Shown: positions 36,501 to 51,500 of the stretch, one piece after another
Layout: each line of letters begins with the position of its first letter
Position numbering within the stretch: the first letter of the stretch is position 1
Source of the DNA: Tenodera sinensis
Taxonomy: Eukaryota; Arthropoda; Insecta; Mantodea; Mantidae
DNA length: 64,000 nt
NCBI GenBank assembly: GCA_030765045.1
Contig: CM060972.1
Location: 2,216,501 to 2,280,500, forward strand
Direction of reading: 5' to 3'
Made by a program: the position numbers and the translations under genes
Notes under the pieces: generated by a model
Seen by the model: the letters and a program-made list of their open reading frames with translations, nothing else
Database searches by the model: none
What the model was told of the DNA's origin: nothing

Positions 36501-39500
36501 TGTTGTAAGTTTTTTTTTTGCAACATTACTAAGATAAGTGAAGCTTTTAGTTTCTAATTTGTTCTTACTTTAGGTATACGAATATTTACTGCAGCAAATA
36601 TTTAAATTGCCTCCAGACAGAAAAATAGGCATGTTTGTTTACTCAGCTGACATGGCATGGTGAAGGTCGCCGAGCTAGAGCTTGGGTTGATAGCAAGAGC
36701 TGGGCAAAGAGGGGAAGTTTTTATTTGTACCACACAATGCTGTGGCGAGCATGATAAGAATGAAAAAGTTGATTGAATATGAGAGTCAGAAAGGTATTTA
36801 AAATGGACATTTAGATAGTTTGTGATACAAGAATGGAGTTGGTGTAGAACTTAGTATTGTTTGTTCCCTAAGCTGGAGTCAGTGCAGCAATTCAAAGAGA
36901 ACTTCTAGAAGCTTTAAGCTTTTTTATTTTGACTTAAGATACATATTTAGAGTTTAAGATTTATGCAGGAGTATTTTAAAACTTGCAGGTCTAACGACTG
37001 ATGATATACTACAAGTAATACATGGTATAGAACCTGAATGGCTTGCTTTCCGAGTTACCTACTTGATGACGTGCAGAGAAGTGGGGTGGACGCCATATGA
37101 GACAATCACCATAGAGAATCTGGTGAGTACATTTAAGTACAAAAGTGAAAATTGCAAATTAGTAATGACAGTTTGAGAGGTAGAACTGGATCTTAAAAAT
37201 TCAATGCCACAACTGGGATTTGAACCACAGACCTCCCGCTTACTGGGCGGCAGTTTGTCACAATAGCTCAGTGGTTAGAGCAGCTGCCCGGTAAACGGAA
37301 GGTCTGTGGTTCAAATCCCAGTTGTGGCATTGAATTTTTAAGTTCCAGTTCTACCTCTCAAACTTTGCCCACACACGGCTTGTGTGTTTAAAAACACCAA
37401 CAGTAAGTTTGTTGGCATAAATAAATAATAGTAATGACAGTGTTTTAAACTGTTTGAATTAAATTATGTATCATCTAAACAATTACAGAAAATCAAGTTT
37501 GAGGTGAATCCAAAGACTGTCTCCGTAGTGCAGTTGGTAGTGCGCTTGCCTCTGGCACGGAGGACCTGGGTTTAATCCCTGGTAAGAGCATGGGGATTTT
37601 TCCCCCGCTGGGAGGCCTGGCACGGGGTGTACTCAGCCTCGTTAGGTCCCGGGGACACCAATTGAGGAGCTACTTGATGGAGAAGTAGCAGGCCCAAGTC
37701 GAGAAGACCGTATAACTAGCTGAGAGGGCTTGGGGCGCTGACCATGTCCCACCCTCCAGTACTGTACCCCACCAATGACGCTTGTAGTGGGCAGAGGTGG
37801 GAGACACAGCAGCTAGGTGGCAAGTTTTGGCTGTTCATGGGCTGTTGCGCTGGGGTTTAGTTCTTTTAGTATCCATTTCCAAAACAGCATGTATTGCATC
37901 CTCTAGTGGTAATTTTTGGTACTATAATTTTTCTTTTCTTAGAATGGAATTCCCATTGTCTGAAACATGTGTACACCAAATTTTAATATATTTGCCCTTG
38001 TCATTGTTTAGTTACGACCCCTCCAAGCCCTCACCTTTAAGTATGGCAACTTTGTATGTGGTACAAAAATTTAAGCTTACTTACAGTGGAGTTTTATCAC
38101 ATGGAGTGCAAGCGTAAGCTGAGCTTAAACATATGATGGAGCACATCAGCAAGGCAAATGGAAGACTTGGTCACTAAAAGGAAACATGCTGTGGCAAAGA
38201 ACGCATAAAAGTAATATCTAGATTAAGTAAGGAAATAATGAAGCTATTAACAGTGAAGCAACAAGAATCTAAAGTAAAAGCAAATTAGAAACTAAAAGCT
38301 TCACTTATCTTTGTACTATTGCAAGTTCTTTGGTGCTGACAAGTGTTGAGTTGGTATATCTTTGAGAATGAGTTGGAGTCAACTCAAAACTTATCAGGAC
38401 CAAATAACTTGCAATAGTACAAAGATAAGTGAAGCTTTTAGTTTCTAATTTGCTTTTACTTTAATATCATGTGGATACAAGATAATCTAAAATGGAAAAC
38501 TCATATGAAATATCTAGTAAACAAGCTAAGTAAGAACATATATGCCCTAAGAATTTTAAGAGAAAATGTTAGCCTTAACATAGTTTTAACGGCATATTAT
38601 GCACATATGCATTCCATAATTAAATATGGAATATTTTGGGGGAATTCTCCTGAAGCAAAAGAAGTATTTATTAAACAAAAGCAAGCCATACGCCTAATAT
38701 GTAATGAAAAGAAATTATGTCCATGTAAACGACTATTTAGAAAGCTTGGTGTACTTACGTTGGCATGTGCTTACATATTGGAAACAGCTTTCTTTGTAAA
38801 GAAAAACAGATGCAGTTTTCAAAACAATGGACATGTTCATGCACATTTTACAAGAAACAATCAAAATATTCACTTAACCTCCACTAGAACTACACTATGC
38901 AAAAATGGAGTTTTACATTCCTGTATAAAAATATATAATTCACTGCCTAATAACCTTAAAGATATAGAAAATGTTAATAAATTTATATGCGGTGTGAAGG
39001 CTTTTTTGAAGGAACACTGTTTTTACACAGTAGAAGAATATTTGAAATTTAACAAATACCCTTATGTATAATTGTACAAGTATTTATTGTAAATAAGTTT
39101 ATGTAATATAATTACTTTTGACGTATCCTATATCAGTGTACCATGTACAGTATCTGATTTTAAAGGACTAATAAATAAATAAATAAATAGATTATTCTTA
39201 ATTGCAACAGGCTTTTGTAAGTGATGATGGGTTTTTGTGTCGATAGGACAATTTAGCATCAGTCGGCAGGAACGATGAGTACTGTTTTCTTATCTTGGGC
39301 GTGATATTCAATTCAATTCAATTCAATTTTATTGCAATTCAATATGGTGTAATACACGATTGAATCCAGTCAATAGTAAGCAAGTACATATGAGTAGCAA
39401 AGACGTTAATAATAAACAATAACAATAATAATGATAATAATAGTAATATACAAAGAACTGATTAACCAAGTAGTAGAGACTATGCACAATGTACTATTTA

Positions 39501-42500
39501 CAGTATGTACAATTTATAATTAAATTTATACAACTTATAGAATATAAATACAAACTAGTGCTGTCAATGCAATATTACAAGCTAGTTATTATTTACTATT
39601 ACAGAATTTATTTACACAGATATTCATCAGTACTGTAAAACGATTTACTAATCAGGAACTGTTTTAACAGTTGTTTAAATTTATTTAAATTATTATTGTG
39701 CCATTTCTTTATTTCTTCTGGTAGTCCATTATAAAATTTTATTCCAGTAAAACTAGGCATCTTTTCATACAAATGTAATCTGTGACTAGGAATAGCATAG
39801 TCATTTTTATGTCTGGTATTGTATCTATGAACATCAGAGTTGGTTAGTGACAAAGAGTTGTACTTTATAAAATGTAGAATGGTTTTGTAAATATATAAGC
39901 TTGGTAGGGTTAAAATATTTAATTGCTTAAAGGTATTTCTGCATGGCTCATTGAAATTTAGTTTGCCTAAGTATCGAACTGCCCTTTTTTGTAAAATAAA
40001 TATTTTACCAAAATTTGCTTTAGATGTGGTGCCCCATAGTTCAATTGCATAAGCCATATGCGAGTGAATAAGGGAGTAGTATATAGCTATCGCTGCTTCA
40101 ATTGGAATAAATTTATTTAAATATTTCAGAACAAATAGATTTTTGCTGATAATTGATCCCAGTTTTTGTATGTGTCCAGCATAGGTAAGTGATTTGTCTA
40201 TATTTAATCCAAGAAGATTTACAGAGTTGACGCTATGGACCACATTGTCATTTATGGAAAGTTGTAATGATGGCCCAACTGTTTTAAATCCAAAGGTAAT
40301 TAATTCACATTTAGCTGCATTTACATACATATTTAGGCTACTGAAGTATGTAACTATAGTATTTACAGTATCATCGAGACTTCTATTCAGTGCACACAAA
40401 TTTTTATTACAGTCTAAAATGGTTGTATCATCAGCATATTGTACTAGTCCGGTATTATCTGATATAATTTCATTTATGTCATGAATATAAAGAATAAATA
40501 ATAAAGGTCCTAATATAGATCCCTGTGGTACTCCATAAGTTAGATCCTGCAGCTGTGAATGGTGTTCATTGTTTTCTGCATTTATGGTCACAAGTTGTTT
40601 TCTATTTGACATAAAGGATTTTATTAGCTTATTTGCTATACCTCTAATGCCTAAATTGTATAGCTGAGTTAATAGTTTGTTCCTATCTACACAGTCAAAC
40701 GCTTTTGTAAGATCTAGTAGAACAGCAGCGGTATGTGTATCTGACTCAATGTTTCCAATAATCATTTCAACTAGGTCTGATAAGGCGCTGATAGTAGATT
40801 TATTACTCACAAAGCCATTTTGTTGCTTGGGAATTAAGTCAAACTTGGTTAAGTATTTTGTTATACGATTATGTATGATCCGCTCAAAAATTTTTGACAA
40901 TGCTGATAGTATTGATATGGGTCTGTAGTTATTTATGTCATTTTTAGCCCCCTTTTTAAATACAGGTATGACCTTAGCTATCTTTAGTTTATCAGGAAAA
41001 ATGCCATATTGAAAGCAGGAGTTTATTATTTCTACAAGAGGATTCGCTATTTCATGGCCACATACTTTTATTAGAGAGGTAGGTATACCATCAAGACCTA
41101 TGCTGTTTTTAGATTTTAAGGTCTTTATTACATCAAGAACTTCTTTGCTGTTTGTAGGATGCAAAAAAATGCTATTGGTATTTTTTGATTTGTTGGACAT
41201 AGTTGGCGGAACTATTTGTGAGTTTTGATTCAAGTGAAGATTTCTTCCAACTGAGGCAAAGTGATTGTTCATTATTTCAGCTACTGCTTTGGTATCCATT
41301 ATGGTAGTATCACCAACTTGAATTTGAATGTGGGAGTTATTGTTTTGAGGTAGAGACCTGCGAAATTCATTAATTACTTTCCAACTAGCTTTACTTACAT
41401 TATGAGAGCTTAGTATTCTATTGCTGATGCTACATTGTTTGGCTTTGACTACGGATTGGTCATAAAGTTTTTTTAAATTTTTTAACTCAGCATCAGTGAA
41501 ATTTGAAATGGCATTATTATTCTTTTGCACTGTGGCAATTTTGAGAAGGGTTCGCAACTGTTTTATTTTAGGAGTGATCCATTGGTAATTTGTAGTTTTT
41601 GAATTATTTCTACTTATAGCAGTGGGAGGACAATATAAGTCTATGTAGTAATATAAAGTCTGATAGAACTTATTCAGTTTCTCATTAGTGTCTTGTGCAG
41701 CAAATACTGTTCCCCAGTTTTCATTAATTAAAGCGCTCTTAAGTGTTTGCAAGTTGGTTTTACTAAAGGAATGATGAATTTTTGTGTTGGACTTTATATC
41801 ATTATGTTTTGTATGAGCCACGTTTACACCATTACAAATAATACTTTGTGCCAAATGATCTGATAAACATGACTCAACAATGTTTACCCTGTACGGTAAG
41901 TCTGTTATATTAGTGATAATATTATCAATAGCTGTCCTTGAGCTGCTAGTGATGCGAGTAGGTTCATTAATAGTAGCATGCAAGTCATACTCATTTAAAA
42001 GATATTGAAACTTAGCCTTATCATTTGAGTTTTGTAGAAAATCAATGTTTATGTCTCCTAAAATTATTATTCTATATCTAGTGTTCACCAAGATTTGATT
42101 TAGCAGTAAGTCCAGTTTATCGAGGAAGGTATTTAAATTTCCTCTAGGTGGCCTGTATAAACCAATAACTGTAATCTTAACTTTCTTAAATGCAATGCTT
42201 ATTGCAGCCAGTTCTATATGTCCCTCAACACAAAAATAATCAGTATCAATTTCTGTAGAATATTCTGATATATCTACCCGTGTAAAGATCCCCACCCCAC
42301 CCCACTTTTTGTTTTTTCTGCAGAATTTTGCTGTTAAATTCATATTTGGAATGAAGTTATAACTACACTCTGTATCCTTTAAGCCATGTTCAGTTAGTAC
42401 TAGTATATCAGGACTTTCTTCTGCTATGAATATATTCAGCTGATCAATTTTATTAGAAAGCATTTGTATGTTTTGATGAACTAATTTCAACGACTTACCC

Positions 42501-45500
42501 TTATGCTTTGCTGTTGAAAAGATGCCTAGTTTTTTGGACATGTTAAGCTTACCCTATTTGAGTCACTTTGTTCTAGTTCACCACTTGTTTTATCGTTTAC
42601 ACAAACCGAAATCACTTTTATTATTGTTTCACTGAGCATCCTCTTCCCCAGTTTATTGAGATGCATCCCATGCCTTGTGTGAAGTTCCCGCCTTACGTTA
42701 CAGTTGACAAGCTTCACGTGTTCATATTTTCTACACATCTCCGTTATATGCGAGTTTGTAGAAGCAGTTTTGTTATTTACCCAGGAATTTGAGTGCATGT
42801 CGTATCTAGTAGGTAGTTTGACAACGATCAGATTGGTATTTTGTAACTCATTTATCGTGCGTTCTAATTTTGGAATGATGTTCTCCGGTTCACCGTTGCC
42901 AACGTCATTTGTGCCCGCGATAAGTACTACACAGTCGTCTTTCGTAAAATCGGAACATTTTTCCTCCACGTTTCTGCAAACCTCGTCAATTTTTGCACCT
43001 GGTTTCACAATAGCACTTGCCATCAGCGTATCTTGTCCCAGGTGATTTATTTTCTCGGCAAGACCTCTTCCGTGACTATCCGTTAACAATAATACACGAT
43101 TTCGGATGCGTTTCTTACCAGCGTTAACCGTATTTGCCGAGTTGAGCTTCACATTCACATCATCCTTTTTGGATTCAGAATCCAATGCCAAAGGCGTGTA
43201 TCTGTTATAGCTGTTGTAGGTGTTGTAGGTATCTTCTTGCTGATAAGTACATTTGCTGCTGGCCTCACGCCGCTTTTGTCTAGTAGGTACAGTGCTCCAC
43301 TCCTCGTAGAATTCACGCTGTTTATTGCCGTTATTTATTCTTGTTTCCAGTTTGTAGTTTTCTTCTTTCAATCTTTCAATTTCACAGAGTGCACGATCCA
43401 AGTCCATCTTCATTATTTCAATGACCTTATGAAGCGACGCTACAGTATCACGCTCTTTTCCGGCATCGTCGCCATTAGACCCACTTTCTTTTTGCTTTGT
43501 TATTTCACTATAATTGTATTTCTTGTTACCTCCAGTTTGTTTGCTCATGTCACCTGCTTCCTGAAATCCCGTGGCACGCTTTTCACTCCGGTTTCTTAGC
43601 ATATAATCACAATTTTTAACTAAATTCACAGACGCATTATTACGTTCTACACAAGCTGACGCCATCTTGAAAGCAAATTCAATTCTATGAAAAGTCACAA
43701 TTGCTGATCTTTAGCAAGTTATTTAAACTTTTTAGCAATTTTGAGATCTTGCATCATAAGTAGAGTCCAGATTGATATGCACTATAAAGTATGGATATAT
43801 GTATGCATCTGTGCGCTGAAAACCTGCTAAATATGCTCTAAAAACTTCAAAATATGCACAAAGAATAAAATGTATTATTTTAACTTTTTTACGTTTATTA
43901 ATCGTGATGAATTAGTCAAATTGTAAGATTATTCTTAAACAGTCATTGAAAATTTTATTTAATACTTCACTCTCTCAATCTATTTTGGCATAAAAATTAA
44001 GTACTTAAATTAAATATTTCAAATCTTTCAAAACCAAAGTCTGAGATTAATTACAGGCGCTATCAAAACCACACCAATAAGCAGCTATGGAAATACTAAC
44101 CAACCAATATCCCATTGAATATGAAATAGAAAAAGCGGCTCTTATTCAACACGAAAAGTTGATCAGACTCCCATTCAATACATGGCACAAGAGAAATTTT
44201 ACACATACACTAAAGACTCAGGAGAGCTTTCTTTCCAAAATTCAAGACATCAAGAAGGATGTACACCTTTCTAATTCAAAGGAAAACTTCATATCTAAAG
44301 TCAATCCAACACATACATTAGACATCACATATTATTTACACCTGACAGAAGAAGTTAAAAAAAGTGATACTCCAACTAGTGTTCTAAAATTATTGGCATT
44401 AGAGACATTCCATACTAGATTTCCAGAACACGAATGGCTTCATATTTATACTGATGGATCATTGATATCAAACCAAGATGGAGCAGGTGCTGGAGTCACA
44501 TGTCACCTCTTTTCCTATTACAAATCTTTAAGTTATGGAACTACAAACTTTGATGGAGAAATTGAAGCAATTCGAATGGCCCTACAAAATCTTTTGTATA
44601 GAATTTCACATTTTCATCAAGCAGTTATTCTCTCAGATTCCAGGGCAGCAATTATAGCAATTACTTCCAAGTTGTCACCAAAAAACCAAACTATTATAGA
44701 ATGTTGGAAGATGCTTAGCCATCTAACAGCACTTCAAAAACACCTAGTCTTCCAATGGATACCGGCTCACTGTGGACTGAGTGGTAATGAGAAAGCTGAT
44801 TTTCTTGCAAAAAAGGGTACCAGCGGTGTACAAAAGTCTATAGTTAATTTACCATTTTATGCAGCCAAAAGATTAGTCAACTCTGAATTCAAAAAAATTA
44901 TTGCAAAATATTACTATGAAAAATCAAAGAATAAAAGGTGGGAACCACCAAACATTCAAACAGTAATTCCTGAGTATCCTCGGAAAAACAGCAGTTGCAA
45001 CCTTCAGGTTGATTACAGGACATGATTGTCTGGCAAAACATTTAAACAGAATTGGGATATATTCTTCACCACTCTGTCCTCTATGTGATCTGCAAGAGGA
45101 AATGGATCGAGACCACCTTCAAATATGCCCGGCCACTTCTAGTGCACTCCCCATCCATCAGTGAAAAATATTGGAGAGCAAGAGGATTAATGACTTCATT
45201 GTCAGAAATCCAGTATTAGCTAACAACAACTTTGAGATATTAATTTTGATGAAATAATGAAATGGTAAATTTATTCCTAATTTGAGACCTTAACAAAATT
45301 GATACTTTTTACTGTCTCTCTCTCAGTCTATTTTAGCATTCACTATTTATATTGCAATAAACAAATATTTTTCACAGTTTTCTGGATGAAGTGATTTCCT
45401 TGTCACTTAAAATGTTTTTATATGAAGATAAAGGTCCTTCAACTTCACACGAAGTCACTGGACAGTACTGAAAAGAGGCTATGTCACTTGCAAATAAGCA

Positions 45501-48500
45501 TTAAGTTGCTTTTTAGATTCTCCTTGTAGCACTTTATTCACATTCCGGAGAAACATTAGACCTGGAATCCTTGCTTCAATTTTCTTAGTTTTGTTACGAA
45601 AAGACTTTCCTATTTCTCCTGGAATGTCTCTGGCGACAGCCATTTCATATACCTGCAGTGCAGAAGATAGACGCATCCAAACATTTGATATGCCTTAATA
45701 AACCCTAATTTGCTCTGTAGGCACTAACTGCAACAGGGATACTTGCTGCTTCAAGTCGAACACCTTTTTCACATCTTCTAAACGGCCCCTGTAATATAGA
45801 CCTGCTTCAATCCATGTACCCAATCTCGTGAGGGTTGGCTCTGGAGGTAAATGAATACCTGCATCATATTAGTAAATAACGTCACTCTAGATGACACTTT
45901 AACACTTTTTTCACGGGGAAATTAAGGTATTTACTTCTGGAAAATTTGCATGAATTTCCTCTGCCAACCGGTGAAGACCATGCGCTAAACAAGTCATATG
46001 AACTGCCTTAGTATAAAATGTTCTATGAAATAAAAGCTATTTGCAATTTTCACATTTCTTATCTTAAATATTATTGTATTCTTATATTGAAATTAACAAA
46101 TAGGACATTTTCGGACTGTATCTATGGACCAGAGATATCAGCACCTTCCAGTCTAACTGCAGGCTATGCTCGCAATTCTGTGTATAATGTTCATGACATG
46201 TGATTGGCTATGTTCATGAAGTACATAAAAAATCTGATGTGTTACACTCACATGACTTTCTCTACTTTTGTACTAACCATTCTTACAAACTCTTATTCCT
46301 ATATCTTCATGTTAGTTAAAATAAACAGTCGTACAAATTATCTTATTGCTTATGTCCTTGTAGGTACAAGGGGAATATTAGAATACATAAGGCTTTGTGC
46401 GACAGTCAAATCTTTTTCACCTTTGAGATTCCGTTCTCTTTGCACGATTAACATATAAAAAAGTGAACAATGTTGTTACGTTTCGCTAAAGTTCTAAGTT
46501 TTCTGAAACTCACACACATAACAAGGAATATCTCCGAAATGGTTCACCCTACAAGAAAATTTATTGAGACATAAATTGTGTATTTTAGCAAGATCTACAT
46601 TTTTTGTAGTGCAAGATTTTGTCTATCTCTACGGTTTACCAGTTATGCAAAATTCGTCCAGAGTAAATACGACTACAGGGGCTATAGCCAGAAAATTCAA
46701 GATGTACATTTCATTTGTCATCAAAATATCTCAAACATATGACATTTTAATCAAAATTGTTTGAGCCATTTTGAAGAAAATCAAAATTTTCGAAAAATGT
46801 TCCATGTAAAGGGTAGTTTAAAGGTGGGGCTATTTTCTTCAAAATCTTTATGTCGCATCCTTGAAAGACATTAAACTTAAATACCAACTTTGGTTTTTAA
46901 CCGACTTTTCGCTTTTGGGTTATGCTATTGACAGACTGGCATACACAGATCTTTTTCTAAAAATGCTTTTTTTGCATTCCTTTGAGCATAATTTTACCTG
47001 TTTCATTAATTGTCCAATGTGACATAAGAGATTAAAGTATGCTAAAAAAAGAATGATAAGTACATATATATTCTTTTAGTTCTTGTGTATTTCAAAGTAA
47101 ATTTGAACAAAGAAATGGTATTTTAAAACAGGCATTTTTTTTCAGGTTAATTTATGCTATTATGTGCTTGGTGGAACAGCTGAAGAAGATGCAAATGAGG
47201 TATGATTCTTTTTTTACCAAAGGCTAATTACTCAAAAACCTGTTATGTGCATTTTTAAAAATAAATTAGCTTTGCCGTTACAATCTATCTACGCAACATT
47301 GGCAATTCACCCAGGACAGGCCTTGGCTATGTGCCAAGTAGTTTAGTTCAGTTCAGGTACAAACACTTAGCTATGGTTAGTATTAAGTTGTATTACTTAT
47401 TTGTCATGCAATATCATTCACTAAACATAACAGTCTATCTTCAAGTGCATTCATAGATTGGCCAGACTGCCCCGCGGTGTGTTCTCTGTCAGAGTTACAC
47501 ATAAATGACCGGCAAGTCATGCATACAAAACAATAACTCACATTAGGCATCACAACAGATGTTGAAATTGAACACATTCCCTGCATCTCTGAAGAAATGT
47601 CTGGTTTACCAAAAATCCCCGTATTATTCATGAAGTTGGGACTTGGTGCGCAGTGAGTGCACGTAGAATTATCAGTTCCATATTTTACGACACAATTGAT
47701 TCTCGTGTGTATGTAAGTTCTATTTTAAATAATTTTTTTCTGTAACTAACAAGAAATGAAAGATTGTGTGTCTGATTTCAGCAGATTCAAATATAGCACG
47801 CACTGCTGGTAATTCTATGCATGAATTATGAAGTGTGTATGGGGATGAATAATTAGTTAAGGATTGTGGCATCATGATATGTCAACATACAGTTTTTATT
47901 TATGGGGGAAGTTACAGAATAAAGTGCACATGTTACAAGAATTGAAGGACAATATCACAAGAGAAATACAATCAGTCAACATGAACTTTTGCAAGTAAAC
48001 CAAAATTGTTTTTGGAGATAAAGGGAATGTGTTTTCACGTTGAAGGTGATCAATTTCAAAATCTGTTGTGATGCAGGTAAGTCTAATGTAAGTTAGTGCA
48101 ATAGTTAGTGTTCTATAACTATGACTTGTCGGTTGTTTACATGTAACTGCGGTGGAGGGTGCACCGGTCCTCGCCCTGCCTGGTGCCACTGTGGGGTGGT
48201 CCGATCAATCTATGAATGCAGTGTAAATACCAGCTGGATGACATAGAAAGTATTGGTCTCAGGTTAGATGCCCGAGGCATAATTCCAGCACTTTTTGTGA
48301 ACTTCTGGAAATAATTTAAACTTCCAACTACGAGCATAAGGAAAATCATTAATGCCACTATACTTGGCTCTGTAAATGTCCTTAGATTACACTTATTTGG
48401 ACCTTAAAAGTGCAAAAAGATGTTTTTTGTTTTAGAATCTGTGTGCAAAAGTTTTTAATTCCATAAAACCATATTATTATTAATTCTATTGCCATATTAT

Positions 48501-51500
48501 GACCACACTGTTAAACCTAAACTCCAACGTTTGTCTAATGACTTAGTAATATTGTTATTTGCCTTTTGTTGTAGGTTGTCAAATTTGGCAACCCACAAAT
48601 GTGGGAAGTTGTTGATTTGTTTCAATAAAATGTATATTCAGTATTTCCCTACCAAATGATGCCTGTAGTGGGCAGAGGTGGGGGATGCAGCGGCTGGGCG
48701 GCAAGCCATGGCCCTTCATGGACTGTTGCGCTGGGGTTTAGCTTTCTTTTTAACTCAGTATTTCCTCTACACCAAGTGGTAGAACAGGTTCGACTAAGTA
48801 ATATTCAATATTAAAGTTTAAAATGAAAACTTGAGGGATACACTTTTTGATACCTAAACAACTTTTTGGCACTTAGCGGGTTTTTGGATTACACTCTTCA
48901 GTTGTAAAATTAAGTTGAGAGTGGAGAGGGAAGTATCTTTGGAAGTTAAAGTTTATGTTAAATGAGCATTCATCTATTGGAATGTATCTTTCGATTAATT
49001 ATGCATCTTGATTTCTTGTGGGTTCATGAGTACCTACAGTTTATTTGTGAACTTGTTTTACTGGCAGGTAACATTTATTTGTCAAGCTATATGACTCTTT
49101 GCCAGCTGTAATCATAATTTGCAGTATATTTAATTCCTTAATTCTGGTCTGTATTTTGTTGTGTCACTCTTGTCCATAGCCATTTATTCTTCACTTCGTT
49201 TAAAAATGACCATTTTTAAGAAAATTTAAGTTACAGCAATATTTTAAACCACATCTGGTTAACATACTCTTTTCTCCAAATTTTAGATGCTTTACATTTA
49301 AACATTATACATTCAATTTTTTCATTTTCACCAGATATACATCATTGGGATACTCTTCCTTAGACCTTTTAGTCTCCATACTCCTGTTCTTACCCTCTTG
49401 CTCCCCTGTATTTGTCATATCTTTGTATATTTTCTTTCTCCAAGTGTCTTTTTTCATTGGTTTATAAAACACTAAAGCTTCCTTATTGACTACCTCACTA
49501 AACATTTTTTGTATTTTTGTATCCTCAGATCTCTTTCTTGCCATTTTCCAGAAATTACGAGGGTTGTCGCAGAAGTACCCAAGCTAAGAAATAAAGTGCA
49601 ACAATTTTGGGAAAAGAAAACATCCTTAATTCTCTACATAGTCTCCTTTGAACTTGATACACTTTTCCCAGTGATGCTCAATAACTTTGATAACCTGTTT
49701 ATAGTGAAAAGCATCAAGCTCTGCAAAATAGCCATCAACTGCAGACTTCACCTCTTCATTGTTGGCAATCCTTTTACCACCAAGCCATTTCATCAAGTTT
49801 GGAAACAGGAAATAATCAGAGGGGGCTAAATCTTGGAGATAGGGTGCTTGAGGAAGCAATTCAAACCTTAACTCATTAATTTTGACCATGGCGATAATGA
49901 ATGTGCTAACTGCTGCATTGTCTTGATAAAACATAACTTTCTTTTTTGCTAAATGCGGGCCATTTGTGCTTGATTTTATCACTCAAGTGCTGCAACAAGG
50001 AGATAATGAAAATTATCTCATGTGCGTCTCAAAAAACTTGACACCATGACCTTGCATGAAGATGGAACTGTCTTCACCTTCTTTGGTGCTCATTCTCCCC
50101 TTTCAGTCCTGTTTCGACTGTTCCTTCGTCTCAGGTGTGAAGTGATGGATCCATGGTTATGAATTGACACAAAAACTCGGCTTTATTACGGTGAAACATT
50201 GCCAAACACTCAACTGAAACCATTGTGAGCAAACACGGCACCCGTATTGCACAAGGCTTTCTCATGTCCAAATTTTCAGTCAGTATGCGAAGTACAGCAC
50301 TTTTTGAAATGCCTGCAATGTCTGCTAACTTATGTATTTCTATTCAATGGATTTTTTTACAATTTCTGGCATGTTCGCATTGGCAGCTCGTACGGCCCCA
50401 CTTAAACTCTATCACTCATCATTTTACTGTTGTAAATGAAGTAGCAGACTCCCCCAGAGTGGAATCCAGCTCAGCTTTAATATTGGTTGGAGTAAGGCCA
50501 TTGAAATGAAAGTATCGTATCATATAATTGCGGAGTATCTTATATTGGTGCATAGCGATGGGCTCTTGTCTCTGGGTCGCATGAAATGGGTAGCAGATGA
50601 AGATGGCTAGAACTAATATATTTTCAATCAATGTTCAGATCCTGCCAAAGTCAATTTTATTTTAGGAAAGATAACATGTAATCACAATTATTATTTATTT
50701 ATGCCAACAAACTTACTGTTTGTAATCACAGGTTATTTCACTCTTTATAAATATAATTGTAGTAAATATCCAAAGGTATTCTGTTTATTATTGTTCGGTA
50801 ATTCTCTTTTATGATTTCTTCATAAGCTGAAGAAATAGCGTCATTATATACTTCCTTAACTTCCTTCGCCAATCAGTAATTATCTCGTGGATATAATTGC
50901 ATACTGTGTGATAGTTATTGGAGTATTTGGTACTGCAGTACTTGATTGCAGATTACCGATGTGTTGTCCAGCACTAATAAGTGACTCATTACAAATTGCT
51001 GGGAATACACAAGAGTCTTTTTTGTAAGGTGCTGGTATTGCAAATGTGTCAAAGGTCCAGTATTTACCTGACTAACTGCCATTGTCTCTTTTTTGTCTTT
51101 TTTCATAATTCTCACTTATGATTGATGTTTGCCATGTTCTGTTCCACCAAATAGCTTTGGATTTAATAGCAAGATTTACAAAAACTATACAATATTCGTA
51201 TGACAGTAAATTGGCATATTTTTGATAGACATAAATTTGACATATATTAGCACAAATTTTCCTATATTCATTTCTCTCACATAATGAAAAGTTTTATTAA
51301 TGTTTACAAATTCACGGAGAGCATTCACTATTGTTGGCTGCCAAACAAATACTAAACAACGTAGCATCATCAAACTTAAGAGGTAGAATCAGGACTGAAA
51401 AATCCATGAACCATAAACCTGGGTCATAAAGACCTTATAATTGTAAGTCATCCCTGGGGATTTATCTTAGATGTGAGATTCCCTTGTGGTCTATGGGGAA

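Larger units (their letters stand above)
39306..43740 (-). mobile_element. CR1-like LINE with two open ORFs
   Basis: Reading on the minus strand: short 5' leader, ORF1 (esterase), ORF2 (endonuclease and RT), 3' UTR, and an (ATTGA)n-type tail at 39330-39306. Both ORFs are uninterrupted, so this copy may be recent. The exact 5' end and target duplication were not determined. Inserted in intron 8 of the SLF1-like gene. Confidence 0.88.
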
